DNA of 64,000 bases from Salmonirosea aquatica (GTDB taxonomy: Bacteria > Bacteroidota > Bacteroidia > Cytophagales > Spirosomataceae): NCBI RefSeq assembly GCF_009296315.1, contig NZ_WHLY01000002.1, positions 6,112,501-6,176,500 on the forward strand, in the 5' to 3' direction. The notes beneath the pieces are model-generated. The model ran no database searches. It saw nothing but the letters and a program-made list of their open reading frames with translations, and was not told the DNA's origin. The translations under genes were made by a program, and so were the position numbers. This document shows, piece by piece, positions 57,278-64,000 of the stretch. How positions within the stretch are numbered: the stretch's first letter is position 1; the number at the start of each line of letters is the position of its first letter.

Positions 57278-58795
57278 ATGAAAACAAAAAAACAAACTCC
57301 CCAAAACCTCAGTATCCAATTCCTGACTGCAGCCGCCAGCCGCTGGTTGCTGATCCTGCTCGCAGGCCTGTTTTTCCTCACCAGCTGTAAGAAAGATGAT
57401 GATCCCGTTCCCTCCGGGGCAGTAACCGCCAAGGCTGGTGCCGATCAAACGGTGCAGGTAGGACAGCTGGTTACGCTCGATGGATCGGGCTCGACCGACA
57501 GCGAGAGCAAGCCCCTTACGTACCAATGGGCGCTGCTCCGCAAACCAGCCAAAAGTACCGTTACGCTTTCCGACGCCACATCAGCAAAGCCAACCTTCAA
57601 GCCCGACGAAGTAGGCGAGTACGAACTGGAATTGACCGCAACTAGCCCCAATGGCAAAGCCACCGACAAGGTACTTGTGACCGCTTCGGTAGCCGAACCC
57701 CTGGCTATCAGCGCCAATATCACGGTCAAAACTACCCTCGTAGACCGCATTTCCAACCCCGACCTGCCCGACTACATCGTCACCAAGAACATCGACGTGA
57801 ACCACGAGCTGACCATCAATCCCGGCGTGGTGATTGCCTTCGAGCGTGATGTCCGCATGAACGTGAACGACAACGGCGGTTTGCTGATCGCCAAGGGAGA
57901 AGCTACTAATAAAATTAAATTTGTGGGCGTGCAGAAAACCAAGGGCTATTGGGTAGGTATCGCGCTATACTCGGGCAGTAACGCCAATGTAATGGAATAC
58001 GCCGAAGTGAGCCACGCGGGCAGCCGCCCCATGTATAGTACGACCAAAGCGGCCCTGTTTTTCTCCGGGGGAAGTAAAGCGCAGATGGCAATCAAAAACA
58101 CCGCATTCACCGACAATGATGGCTACGGTATCTATGTCTACGAGGGTGGTATCCTGCGCGAGTTCGCCGAGAATGGCTTCCGTAACAACACCGAAGCGGG
58201 CATTCTGCTCGACGCTGCGAATGTCGAAAAGCTGGACTATTTCTCGACCTTCAAAGGTAACAACGGCCGCAATGTGGTAGAGGTGACGTCTTCCAATCTT
58301 AAAAACGGCACGGAGATTACTTGGGCGGGCTTCGCCGACAAAGCCCCCTACCGCATCAACGGCGAATTGACTGTCAACACGGGTTGGAAACTCAATCCCG
58401 GCGTAATCCTGGAAATGAACCGCGACGCGGTGATTCGCATCAATACCAGCGGGTACCTTTCCGCCAAAGGTACTACCAAGGACAAGGTGATTTTCACCAG
58501 CGCCGACGGCTCGGCGGCTTACTGGCGCGGCATCATCTGCTACTCGGCCGACCCCAAGACGATCCTGGAAAACGCCGAGGTACGCAACGCGGGCGGCAAC
58601 ATCATTGTATCGGCGAAGAAAGCCAACATTGCGATCTGGGGTACCAAAGCTACCATGACCATCAAGAACACGCAGATCAGCGGTAGCGGCGGCTACGGGG
58701 TTATGGTAGGTTACGGCTCCTCGGCCAATGCCGACCTGACCACTGCCAATACCTTCGAATCAAATGCACAAGACAACGTGCTCGTCGAGAAGTAA
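57278..58795 (+). CDS. Surface lipoprotein with PKD-like and tandem beta-helix domains
   Basis: The 505-residue protein has lipobox FLTSC followed by KKDDDPVPSG, a strong surface-export-type signal. A PKD/REJ-like domain follows (AGADQTVQVGQLVTLDGSGS ... EYELELTATSPNG), then two copies of a right-handed beta-helix segment at about 145-310 and 345-500. Both copies share the pattern NPGVVI/NPGVIL, KGEATNKIKF/KGTTKDKVIF and YAEVSHAGS/NAEVRNAGG. It is probably an adhesin or a polysaccharide-binding surface protein. Confidence 0.78.
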   Translation: MKTKKQTPQNLSIQFLTAAASRWLLILLAGLFFLTSCKKDDDPVPSGAVTAKAGADQTVQVGQLVTLDGSGSTDSESKPLTYQWALLRKPAKSTVTLSDATSAKPTFKPDEVGEYELELTATSPNGKATDKVLVTASVAEPLAISANITVKTTLVDRISNPDLPDYIVTKNIDVNHELTINPGVVIAFERDVRMNVNDNGGLLIAKGEATNKIKFVGVQKTKGYWVGIALYSGSNANVMEYAEVSHAGSRPMYSTTKAALFFSGGSKAQMAIKNTAFTDNDGYGIYVYEGGILREFAENGFRNNTEAGILLDAANVEKLDYFSTFKGNNGRNVVEVTSSNLKNGTEITWAGFADKAPYRINGELTVNTGWKLNPGVILEMNRDAVIRINTSGYLSAKGTTKDKVIFTSADGSAAYWRGIICYSADPKTILENAEVRNAGGNIIVSAKKANIAIWGTKATMTIKNTQISGSGGYGVMVGYGSSANADLTTANTFESNAQDNVLVEK

Positions 58796-58861
58796 ATGGG
58801 GTACGGCCATCGGACTGGCCGTCTCTGCACCGACCATATATCCTACGTATCCATCCTGACA

Positions 58862-58955
58862 GGAAAAAGCCGCTTCATGAGCGGCTTTTTCCGTTTCGTC
58901 GGCCTAGCCCATACTTCTTAAAATAACCATAACTACCTTTATATCAACGAAAATA
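58862..58955 (+). repeat. Terminator-promoter cassette, copy A
   Basis: A hairpin GGAAAAAGCCGCT-tcatg-AGCGGCTTTTTCC (arms 58862-58874 and 58880-58892) is followed 42 nt later by TACCTTTA (58934-58941) and ATCAACGAAAA. It ends the beta-helix gene and starts the cupin gene. A small extra hairpin (58803-58822) precedes it. Copies B and C at 59576 and 61768 share the same order and spacing. Confidence 0.8.
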
Positions 58956-58968
58956 AACCACCAAAACA

Positions 58969-59556
58969 ATGGAAAATATGAAAATCACCTACCCCCACAC
59001 AATTGAGAATTGCATTGGAGAAAAACTAACTTTCCTGGAAGTCCTCCACGAGGCAGAGGGCGACCGGTTGATCGTAGAAAATTTTGTAGCACCGGGCAGT
59101 GGCCCACCTATGCATGTACACTGGCTGCAGGACGAATGTCTGACCGTAGTCAACGGCAGGATCGGATATCAAATCCAGGGGGAACCGGAACAGTTTGCCG
59201 GAGAAGGTGAAACTGTCCTGTTCAGGCGAGGTATACCGCACCGCTTTTGGAACGCTGGCGCAGAAACGCTCCATTGCAAGGGCTGGATCAATCCGGCTCA
59301 CTCGGTCGTGTTTTACCTTACGGCTATCTATGCCGCTCAAAACAAATCGGGAAAGGCACAGCCGGAAACGTTCGATGCAGCTTACTTGCTGACGCGCTAT
59401 TCAGACGAATTCGACATGATGGGGATTCCCCGATTCGTTCGTCAAGTCATTATTCCAATGACCTACCAGATCGGACGGCTCTTGGGAAAGTACAAACATT
59501 TTGAAGGCGCTCCGGAACCGGTGCATTCTCCCAGTAAGGCAGAAGTGATGCATTAG
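58969..59556 (+). CDS. Cupin-domain protein
   Basis: The 195-residue protein has a single cupin barrel. Motif 1 is GPPMHVHWLQDECLTVVNG (His residues at HVHW and Glu in DECL), and motif 2 contains RGIPHRFWNAG. A metal site is therefore likely. The C-terminal 60 residues add helices. There is no signal peptide, unlike most neighbours. The start could be M1 (58969) or M4. Function unknown; such proteins often act on small aromatic or sugar compounds. Confidence 0.83.
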   Translation: MENMKITYPHTIENCIGEKLTFLEVLHEAEGDRLIVENFVAPGSGPPMHVHWLQDECLTVVNGRIGYQIQGEPEQFAGEGETVLFRRGIPHRFWNAGAETLHCKGWINPAHSVVFYLTAIYAAQNKSGKAQPETFDAAYLLTRYSDEFDMMGIPRFVRQVIIPMTYQIGRLLGKYKHFEGAPEPVHSPSKAEVMH

Positions 59557-59575
59557 CATTCGGTACGCTTTGCAT

Positions 59576-59670
59576 CAAAAAGCCGCTTCATCAGCGGCTT
59601 TTTCCGTTTCAGCCCATTCGTGATTCATCCTCGGTTTAGGGTCAAATACCTTTGATTCAACGAAACAACA
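59576..59670 (+). repeat. Terminator-promoter cassette, copy B
   Basis: Hairpin AAAAAGCCGCT-tcatc-AGCGGCTTTTT (59577-59587 with 59593-59603), a 43-nt spacer, then TACCTTTG (59647-59654) and ATTCAACGAAA. It separates the cupin gene from the NHL lipoprotein gene and fixes the latter's start at 59676. Confidence 0.82.
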
Positions 59671-59675
59671 AATCC

Positions 59676-60803
59676 ATGAAAAAGACACTCTTACTACTTC
59701 TGTTTTTAACCACATCACTCGCCTGTACCACCCCGGACCCCAATGCTGCTACACCTCCTGGCAGTGACGGCTCAGCCGGTAAAGTTCCGTACGTAACCAT
59801 CACGACCATTGCGGGGTCGGACACTAAAAAAGGATTCGTCGATGGCAAAGGCACTGCTGCGAAGTTTGAGTACCCTGCCCAGATGACCTTCGATAAGTAC
59901 GACAACCTCTACGTCATCGACCAGCGCATCAGCTATTATGGCGGCAGTGTCATTCGCAAAGTAGATCCGGCGGGGAACGTTACCACATTCGCCAGAGGCC
60001 TCGGCTCCATTACCGATATCTGCGTGGATCCCCGCGATGGCGTTACGCTCTATGCCATTGAGTGTGGAGACGCTCTTGGTGTGCAGAATGGCATTTTTCG
60101 CATCAGCAGCACTGGGGTAGTTACACGCCTGAGCGGAGGTCCCGACCCGGACGGTGGCTATTCCTTCGGCTACCGCGACGGGCCGCTGGCCAAAGCTAAA
60201 TTCAATAGTCCCTGGAGTATCGGGATGGATAAAGCTGGTATGCTTTACATCGGTGACGGGCTGAACCATTGCATCCGTAAGGTTGACCTCAGCACCGGAA
60301 TGGTCTCGACGTTGGCGGGCAAACCGTTGGAGAATACGTCGAACTGCAAGTTGGTGGATGGAACAGGAAGTGCAGCCGAGTTCTGTAGCCTGGAAGACCT
60401 TACCTTCGACGATTCCGGTAATCTGTACGTGCCTGACTGGGGTACCCATAGTGTTCGGAGGGTCACGCCAGACGGTACCGTATCGACCTATATGGGTCTG
60501 TCTACCGGCTACACCGCCGACCAGCCCCGTAGCAAAAGTGGGGTCTATGAACCCTATCGCGTACAATACGATCCTGCCAACAAGCGAATGATTATAGTGG
60601 TCGATACGGGTAAACGCCTGCTGATGGTCACACCCGATGACTATGTACATAGCCTGGGCCGCGTTCAGTCGAGCGATTATGCCGACACAAGTCCAGGTAC
60701 CAGCCATACAACCGCCAGTCTGGCGGTCAATAGCAAGGGCGAAATCTTTACGCTGGACAAGTATAACCACTGCATCCGCAAACACACCATCACCTGGGAG
60801 TAG
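59676..60803 (+). CDS. NHL-repeat lipoprotein
   Basis: The 375-residue protein has lipobox SLAC followed by TTPDPNAATPPG, then six or so NHL-type blades, for example MTFDKYDNLYVIDQ, GMDKAGMLYIGDGLNHCIRKVD and TFDDSGNLYVPDWGTHSVRRV. NHL propellers bind proteins or cleave small molecules. No catalytic residues stand out. Start chosen because the open frame's extra 8 codons overlap the -7 box of cassette B. Confidence 0.85.
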   Translation: MKKTLLLLLFLTTSLACTTPDPNAATPPGSDGSAGKVPYVTITTIAGSDTKKGFVDGKGTAAKFEYPAQMTFDKYDNLYVIDQRISYYGGSVIRKVDPAGNVTTFARGLGSITDICVDPRDGVTLYAIECGDALGVQNGIFRISSTGVVTRLSGGPDPDGGYSFGYRDGPLAKAKFNSPWSIGMDKAGMLYIGDGLNHCIRKVDLSTGMVSTLAGKPLENTSNCKLVDGTGSAAEFCSLEDLTFDDSGNLYVPDWGTHSVRRVTPDGTVSTYMGLSTGYTADQPRSKSGVYEPYRVQYDPANKRMIIVVDTGKRLLMVTPDDYVHSLGRVQSSDYADTSPGTSHTTASLAVNSKGEIFTLDKYNHCIRKHTITWE

Positions 60804-60941
60804 AAAAACCTGCTCATTCACAATAGACTGGTCACCTATTCAATAAAAAGCTCTCGGTAAATTCTCATGGCAGGTACTTACCGACAAAAGCAGCCTTGCG
60901 CACACAGGATTTCACCTTTGCTTCTAAAATCAAAAACCAGT

Positions 60942-61658
60942 ATGCACCGAATCATATATTTCCTCCTGTTTACCAGCTTGCTGGCCTGCACCAGCCATGA
61001 CCAGCAAAACATTCCGCCCGATCCCGACACCGAAGGTACACCACCCGAGTCGTCGGCTCCTGGATTCGGCACATCCAAAAGTCGTCCGGAGGGTACCTCT
61101 TTTGCCTTCCCAACGGGCATCATACTCGTGCAGAAGCCCCGCACCGATGACGAATGCTGGAGCGAAGCTAAAGAACACAAAAAAATGAAAGGCGCGGGAG
61201 ATGGCGTCGGGTTTTGCCTGGCTTTCAGCAACTCGAATGCCTATTCGGTGCGGATTGAGTTACCCCCTGGGTTGATTTGGGTGGCTGAGAGAAATGAAGT
61301 TTATCAGGATATTCCCCAGAATGGGATCATCATAAAAATGGTCACGGTCTTGGTACCGGCCCGCTCCGTCGAAACCATCTGGCTGCACGCCTACTGCATA
61401 AATGTCGACCGTAGCAGCAGTCGATCCGGCGATACCTACGAGCATCAGCCAATTGTGAGCAATCATCCGGGCATCAAAGCGCTGGCGCAATTTCTGGCTA
61501 CCAAAAAAATTAACGAAGAGGACTTTTCAACCGAACCGACTGACGCCGAACGACAGCAATTGGCTTTTGTGAGCGTTGCCGTAAATGACGTCGAAAAATA
61601 CGGAAAGGTACAACCATCTACCCAGGTTTACCTCGATCAGCTACCTAACGTGAAATGA
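60942..61658 (+). CDS. Lipoprotein of unknown function
   Basis: The 238-residue protein has lipobox SLLAC followed by TSHDQQNIPPDPDTEG, a Pro/Glu/Ser linker, and a beta-rich middle with conserved-looking AFSNSNAYSVRIELPPGL and VLVPARSVETIWLHAYC. No family is recognised. It was trimmed from a longer frame at 60867, because the signal peptide starts MHRIIYFLLF and a CACCTTTG near-consensus box (60913-60920) lies just upstream. Confidence 0.7.
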   Translation: MHRIIYFLLFTSLLACTSHDQQNIPPDPDTEGTPPESSAPGFGTSKSRPEGTSFAFPTGIILVQKPRTDDECWSEAKEHKKMKGAGDGVGFCLAFSNSNAYSVRIELPPGLIWVAERNEVYQDIPQNGIIIKMVTVLVPARSVETIWLHAYCINVDRSSSRSGDTYEHQPIVSNHPGIKALAQFLATKKINEEDFSTEPTDAERQQLAFVSVAVNDVEKYGKVQPSTQVYLDQLPNVK

Positions 61659-61698
61659 CATCGCTGTATATTTTAATTATCGTTCTTCGGTAGCTACC

Positions 61699-61715
61699 AA
61701 GGCCAAAAAGGCCTT
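61699..61715 (+). terminator. Short hairpin after the lipoprotein gene
   Basis: AAGGCC (61699-61704) pairs with GGCCTT (61710-61715) around AAAAA, 41 nt past the stop. It is a weak candidate terminator. Confidence 0.4.
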
Positions 61716-61767
61716 CTTGCCCGGCCTTTCATCACTAACACTTTCACACTACCGGTTTTCAATGCAA

Positions 61768-61862
61768 AATACTCTTCATCAGCAGCTTTTTCCGTTTCAT
61801 CGGGCTAACCCCTGCTGCCTGAAACAACGATAACTACCTTTGAATCAACAAAAACATTCCGC
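61768..61862 (+). repeat. Terminator-promoter cassette, copy C, hairpin arm decayed
   Basis: CTTCATCAGCAGCTTTTTCCGTTTC at about 61774-61797 matches the right half of copies A and B, but the left arm has lost complementarity. TACCTTTG follows at 61835-61842, 42 nt after the hairpin, with AATCAACAAAAA. It probably retains only promoter function, for the methyltransferase gene at 61925. Confidence 0.75.
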
Positions 61863-61924
61863 CTGTAAATAGGCAAATTTTTCATTACTTTTTTAACTCT
61901 AATTGGCCAAAAGCCACAAAAACA

Positions 61925-62974
61925 ATGGAAACAACCCTTGAAATTGCTCCTAAAAAGGTCATCTCTCCCGACCACATCATGAAAATCGGAATGGGATTCT
62001 GGGCATCGAAAACGCTGCTAACTGCCGTTAAAATGGATCTTTTTACCAAGCTGGGAGAAGACTCGCTGAGCCGGGAAGAACTTCAGCAAAGCCTGGGACT
62101 ACATCCGCGCAGTAGCGCCGACTTCTTTGATGCCTTGGTTTCGCTTGGCTTGCTGCATAGAAACGGCAAAGATTGGGAGGAAAAGTACTGCAATACGCTC
62201 GAAACCAGTATTTTTCTAGTTCGGACTTCTCCAGCATATGTAGGCGGTATACTTGAAATGGCCAACGACCGGATGTATGGCTTCTGGGGTAATCTGGAAG
62301 AAGGCCTGCGTACGGGTCAGCCCCAGAACGAGATCAAACAGACGGGTAAGTCTGGATTTGAAGCAATTTATGCTCAGTCTGACGTGCTGGAACAATTCCT
62401 GAACGGGATGGCGGGTGCCCAGGTTGGCAACTTCATGGCCCTGGCCAATGCCTTCAACTTCGGGGCTTACCGTTCGCTTTGCGACATTGGTGGTGCCAAC
62501 GCTACACTTTCTATTTGCTTAGTCCAGAGCCATCCGCACCTCCAGTGCCTGTCACTCGATTTGCCGCCCGTGGCACCCATTGCCGCCCGTAACGTAGAGC
62601 AGGCTGGGCTGACCGGGAAAATACAAATCGGCGCACTCGATTTTCTGACCCAGCCCTTCCCTGCCGCCGAGGTGATTACCATGGGCAATATCCTGCACGA
62701 CTGGAATCTGGAGACCAAGAAAATGCTGATTCGTAAAGCCTATGAGGCCCTGCCTGAAAATGGAGCACTGGTGGTAATCGAAAATATTATCGACGATCAG
62801 CGGCGGGAAAATACTTTTGGACTGCTGATGTCGCTGAATATGCTCATCGAAACGGAAGGTGGATTCGACTACACGTATGCTGATTTCAACGAATGGGCTA
62901 CCGAAGCGGGCTTTCATTCGACCACCAAAGTACCCCTCGCGGGTCCGACCAGCGCGGTGATTGCCTATAAATAA
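61925..62974 (+). CDS. SAM-dependent O-methyltransferase (COMT/CrtF-like)
   Basis: The 349-residue protein has a plant-COMT-like N-terminal dimerisation domain (GFWASKTLLTAVKMDLFTKL, winged-helix) and a Rossmann-type methyltransferase domain with CDIGGANATLS, the SLDLPPV acceptor, GNILHDWN and a closing NEWATEAGFHS. It most likely methylates the hydroxyl of an aromatic, polyketide or carotenoid compound. The next gene encodes an FAD monooxygenase, a typical partner in hydroxylation plus methylation. Confidence 0.88.
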   Translation: METTLEIAPKKVISPDHIMKIGMGFWASKTLLTAVKMDLFTKLGEDSLSREELQQSLGLHPRSSADFFDALVSLGLLHRNGKDWEEKYCNTLETSIFLVRTSPAYVGGILEMANDRMYGFWGNLEEGLRTGQPQNEIKQTGKSGFEAIYAQSDVLEQFLNGMAGAQVGNFMALANAFNFGAYRSLCDIGGANATLSICLVQSHPHLQCLSLDLPPVAPIAARNVEQAGLTGKIQIGALDFLTQPFPAAEVITMGNILHDWNLETKKMLIRKAYEALPENGALVVIENIIDDQRRENTFGLLMSLNMLIETEGGFDYTYADFNEWATEAGFHSTTKVPLAGPTSAVIAYK

Positions 62975-63102
62975 TTCCGGTATTTTTTTTTCTAAAAGCT
63001 TCGATCTTTTGGATCTTTCTAGTTCATTTTTCACCAAAATGTTCCCTGATCAATGCCAGGAAAGTCAGAGGGCATTCTGGTTATCTAAACCGTACTATCA
63101 GC

Positions 63103-64000
63103 ATGAAAAATAACCCTTCCTTTACCATCATCGGTGGTGGCATTGCCGGGCTCACCGCCGCCATTGCCCTCAGCCGGATCGGCTTGTCAACCCATGTTTT
63201 TGAAGCATCGCCCCGGCTCCGTCCGCTTGGGGCGGGCCTGGCTCTGGCGGCCAACGCCATGCAAGCCTTCAAACGCCTCGGTATCGCCGATAACGTGATC
63301 CAAAAGGGGAGGCAGATCGATACATTTTCCATTCTGGACGAGGGTGGAAAAACAGTGAGCCGCACCGACAGTCGGGCGGTCAGCGAACGCTACGGCATCG
63401 ACAACTTTGCCATTCACCGGGCCGAATTGCATGAGGTACTACTGAACCAACTACCTACCTCTCAGGTGTCGATTTGCAAGAAGGCCATACGAATCGAGGA
63501 GCTCCCCGGAGGAGTCACTGTCTTTTTCGACGATGGCACTACCCATCGTTCCGACTATCTCCTGGTAGCAGATGGCATTCACTCGCCCATTCGTCAGCAA
63601 CTGGTACCCGGCTCGGTACCGCGCTACGCGGGTTATAGTTGCTGGCGGGCGGTGGTATACCGGCCCGACCTCGCCCTGACCGAAGCCACCGAAACCTGGG
63701 GGCGCCGTGGGCGTGTCGGCATCGTACCGCTTACTGAGAATCGCGTGTACTGGTTTGCCTGCGTGAATGCGCCCGCCCAAAGCCCATTGATGCGACGGAT
63801 GACATCTGCCAGGCTGGCCGAACTTTTCGGAGAATACCACGCTCCAATTCCTGGTTTATTGAGCCAAACCCCAGACGAAAACCTACTCTGGAATGACATC
63901 ATCGATTTGAAACCGCTTTCCAGTTTTGCCTTTGGCCGTACTTTGCTGCTTGGTGATGCCGCCCACGCCACTACCCCTAACATGGGGCAGGGAGCTTGCC
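63103..64000 (+). CDS. FAD-dependent monooxygenase, partial at the window end
   Basis: The first 299 residues are in the window. GxGxxG reads IIGGGIAGLTAA, DG is in VADGIHSPIR, and the second FAD motif GDAAHATTPNMGQGA lies at the very end, so the enzyme is complete up to the cut. It is the group A flavin monooxygenase type (UbiH/zeaxanthin-epoxidase-like) that hydroxylates or epoxidises aromatic or terpenoid compounds. The ATG at 63103 follows the methyltransferase by 128 bp and may be co-transcribed. Confidence 0.88.
   Translation, partial: MKNNPSFTIIGGGIAGLTAAIALSRIGLSTHVFEASPRLRPLGAGLALAANAMQAFKRLGIADNVIQKGRQIDTFSILDEGGKTVSRTDSRAVSERYGIDNFAIHRAELHEVLLNQLPTSQVSICKKAIRIEELPGGVTVFFDDGTTHRSDYLLVADGIHSPIRQQLVPGSVPRYAGYSCWRAVVYRPDLALTEATETWGRRGRVGIVPLTENRVYWFACVNAPAQSPLMRRMTSARLAELFGEYHAPIPGLLSQTPDENLLWNDIIDLKPLSSFAFGRTLLLGDAAHATTPNMGQGAC

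Overview
The window reads as a chromosomal segment of a Bacteroidota bacterium, most likely order Cytophagales and close to Spirosomaceae. The indicators are a gliding-motility/T9SS type B C-terminal domain protein, the DUF3822-coaD pair, LytS/LytTR signalling, many 'LxxC' lipoproteins with acidic residues after the cysteine, TAnnTTTG promoter -7 boxes with a TTG about 20 nt upstream, and almost no Shine-Dalgarno sequences. There are no rRNA or tRNA genes, CRISPR arrays, integrases or transposases that I can support. GC content is near 50 percent.

From 1 to about 33 kb the content is mostly housekeeping: a WecA/MraY-type transferase, malic enzyme, serine acetyltransferase, a ROK kinase, ppk1, pyrE, a CNNM/CBS protein, Nudix hydrolases, thioredoxin, coaD with DUF3822, a RecD-like helicase, a sterol-desaturase-type hydroxylase, threonylcarbamoyl-AMP synthase, a GMC oxidoreductase with its small subunit, a T9SS cargo protein, a YbiT-type ABC-F protein, an S9 peptidase, rpsT, a diadenylate cyclase and folP. 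Several intergenic hairpins are clear terminators.

From 33 to 44 kb lies an accessory signalling region: three LytS-type kinases with increasingly degenerate ATP-binding domains, one LytTR regulator, and two paralogous carboxypeptidase-regulatory-domain lipoproteins. A small operon (membrane protein, erythromycin-esterase-like protein) and a di-haem cytochrome c follow. From 44.6 to 51 kb there is a two-component-propeller histidine kinase, a NarL-type regulator and a TonB-dependent-receptor-like protein, flanked by a small secreted protein and a decayed copy of that protein's 3' end.

From 51.7 to 64 kb runs a mostly plus-strand series of exported proteins (second di-haem cytochrome c, lipoproteins, outer-membrane barrel, alpha/beta hydrolase, beta-helix and NHL proteins), then a cupin, an O-methyltransferase and an FAD monooxygenase cut by the window end. 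Three intergenic spacers here are copies of one terminator-plus-promoter cassette.

The most striking window-wide signal is the palindrome GGTACC, seen about 110 times by eye where about 16 are expected by chance. It is usually embedded in R-GGTACC-Y and occurs in coding and non-coding DNA alike, in the manner of a highly iterated palindrome. Start codons were revised for several genes where a promoter -7 box falls inside the longest open frame.
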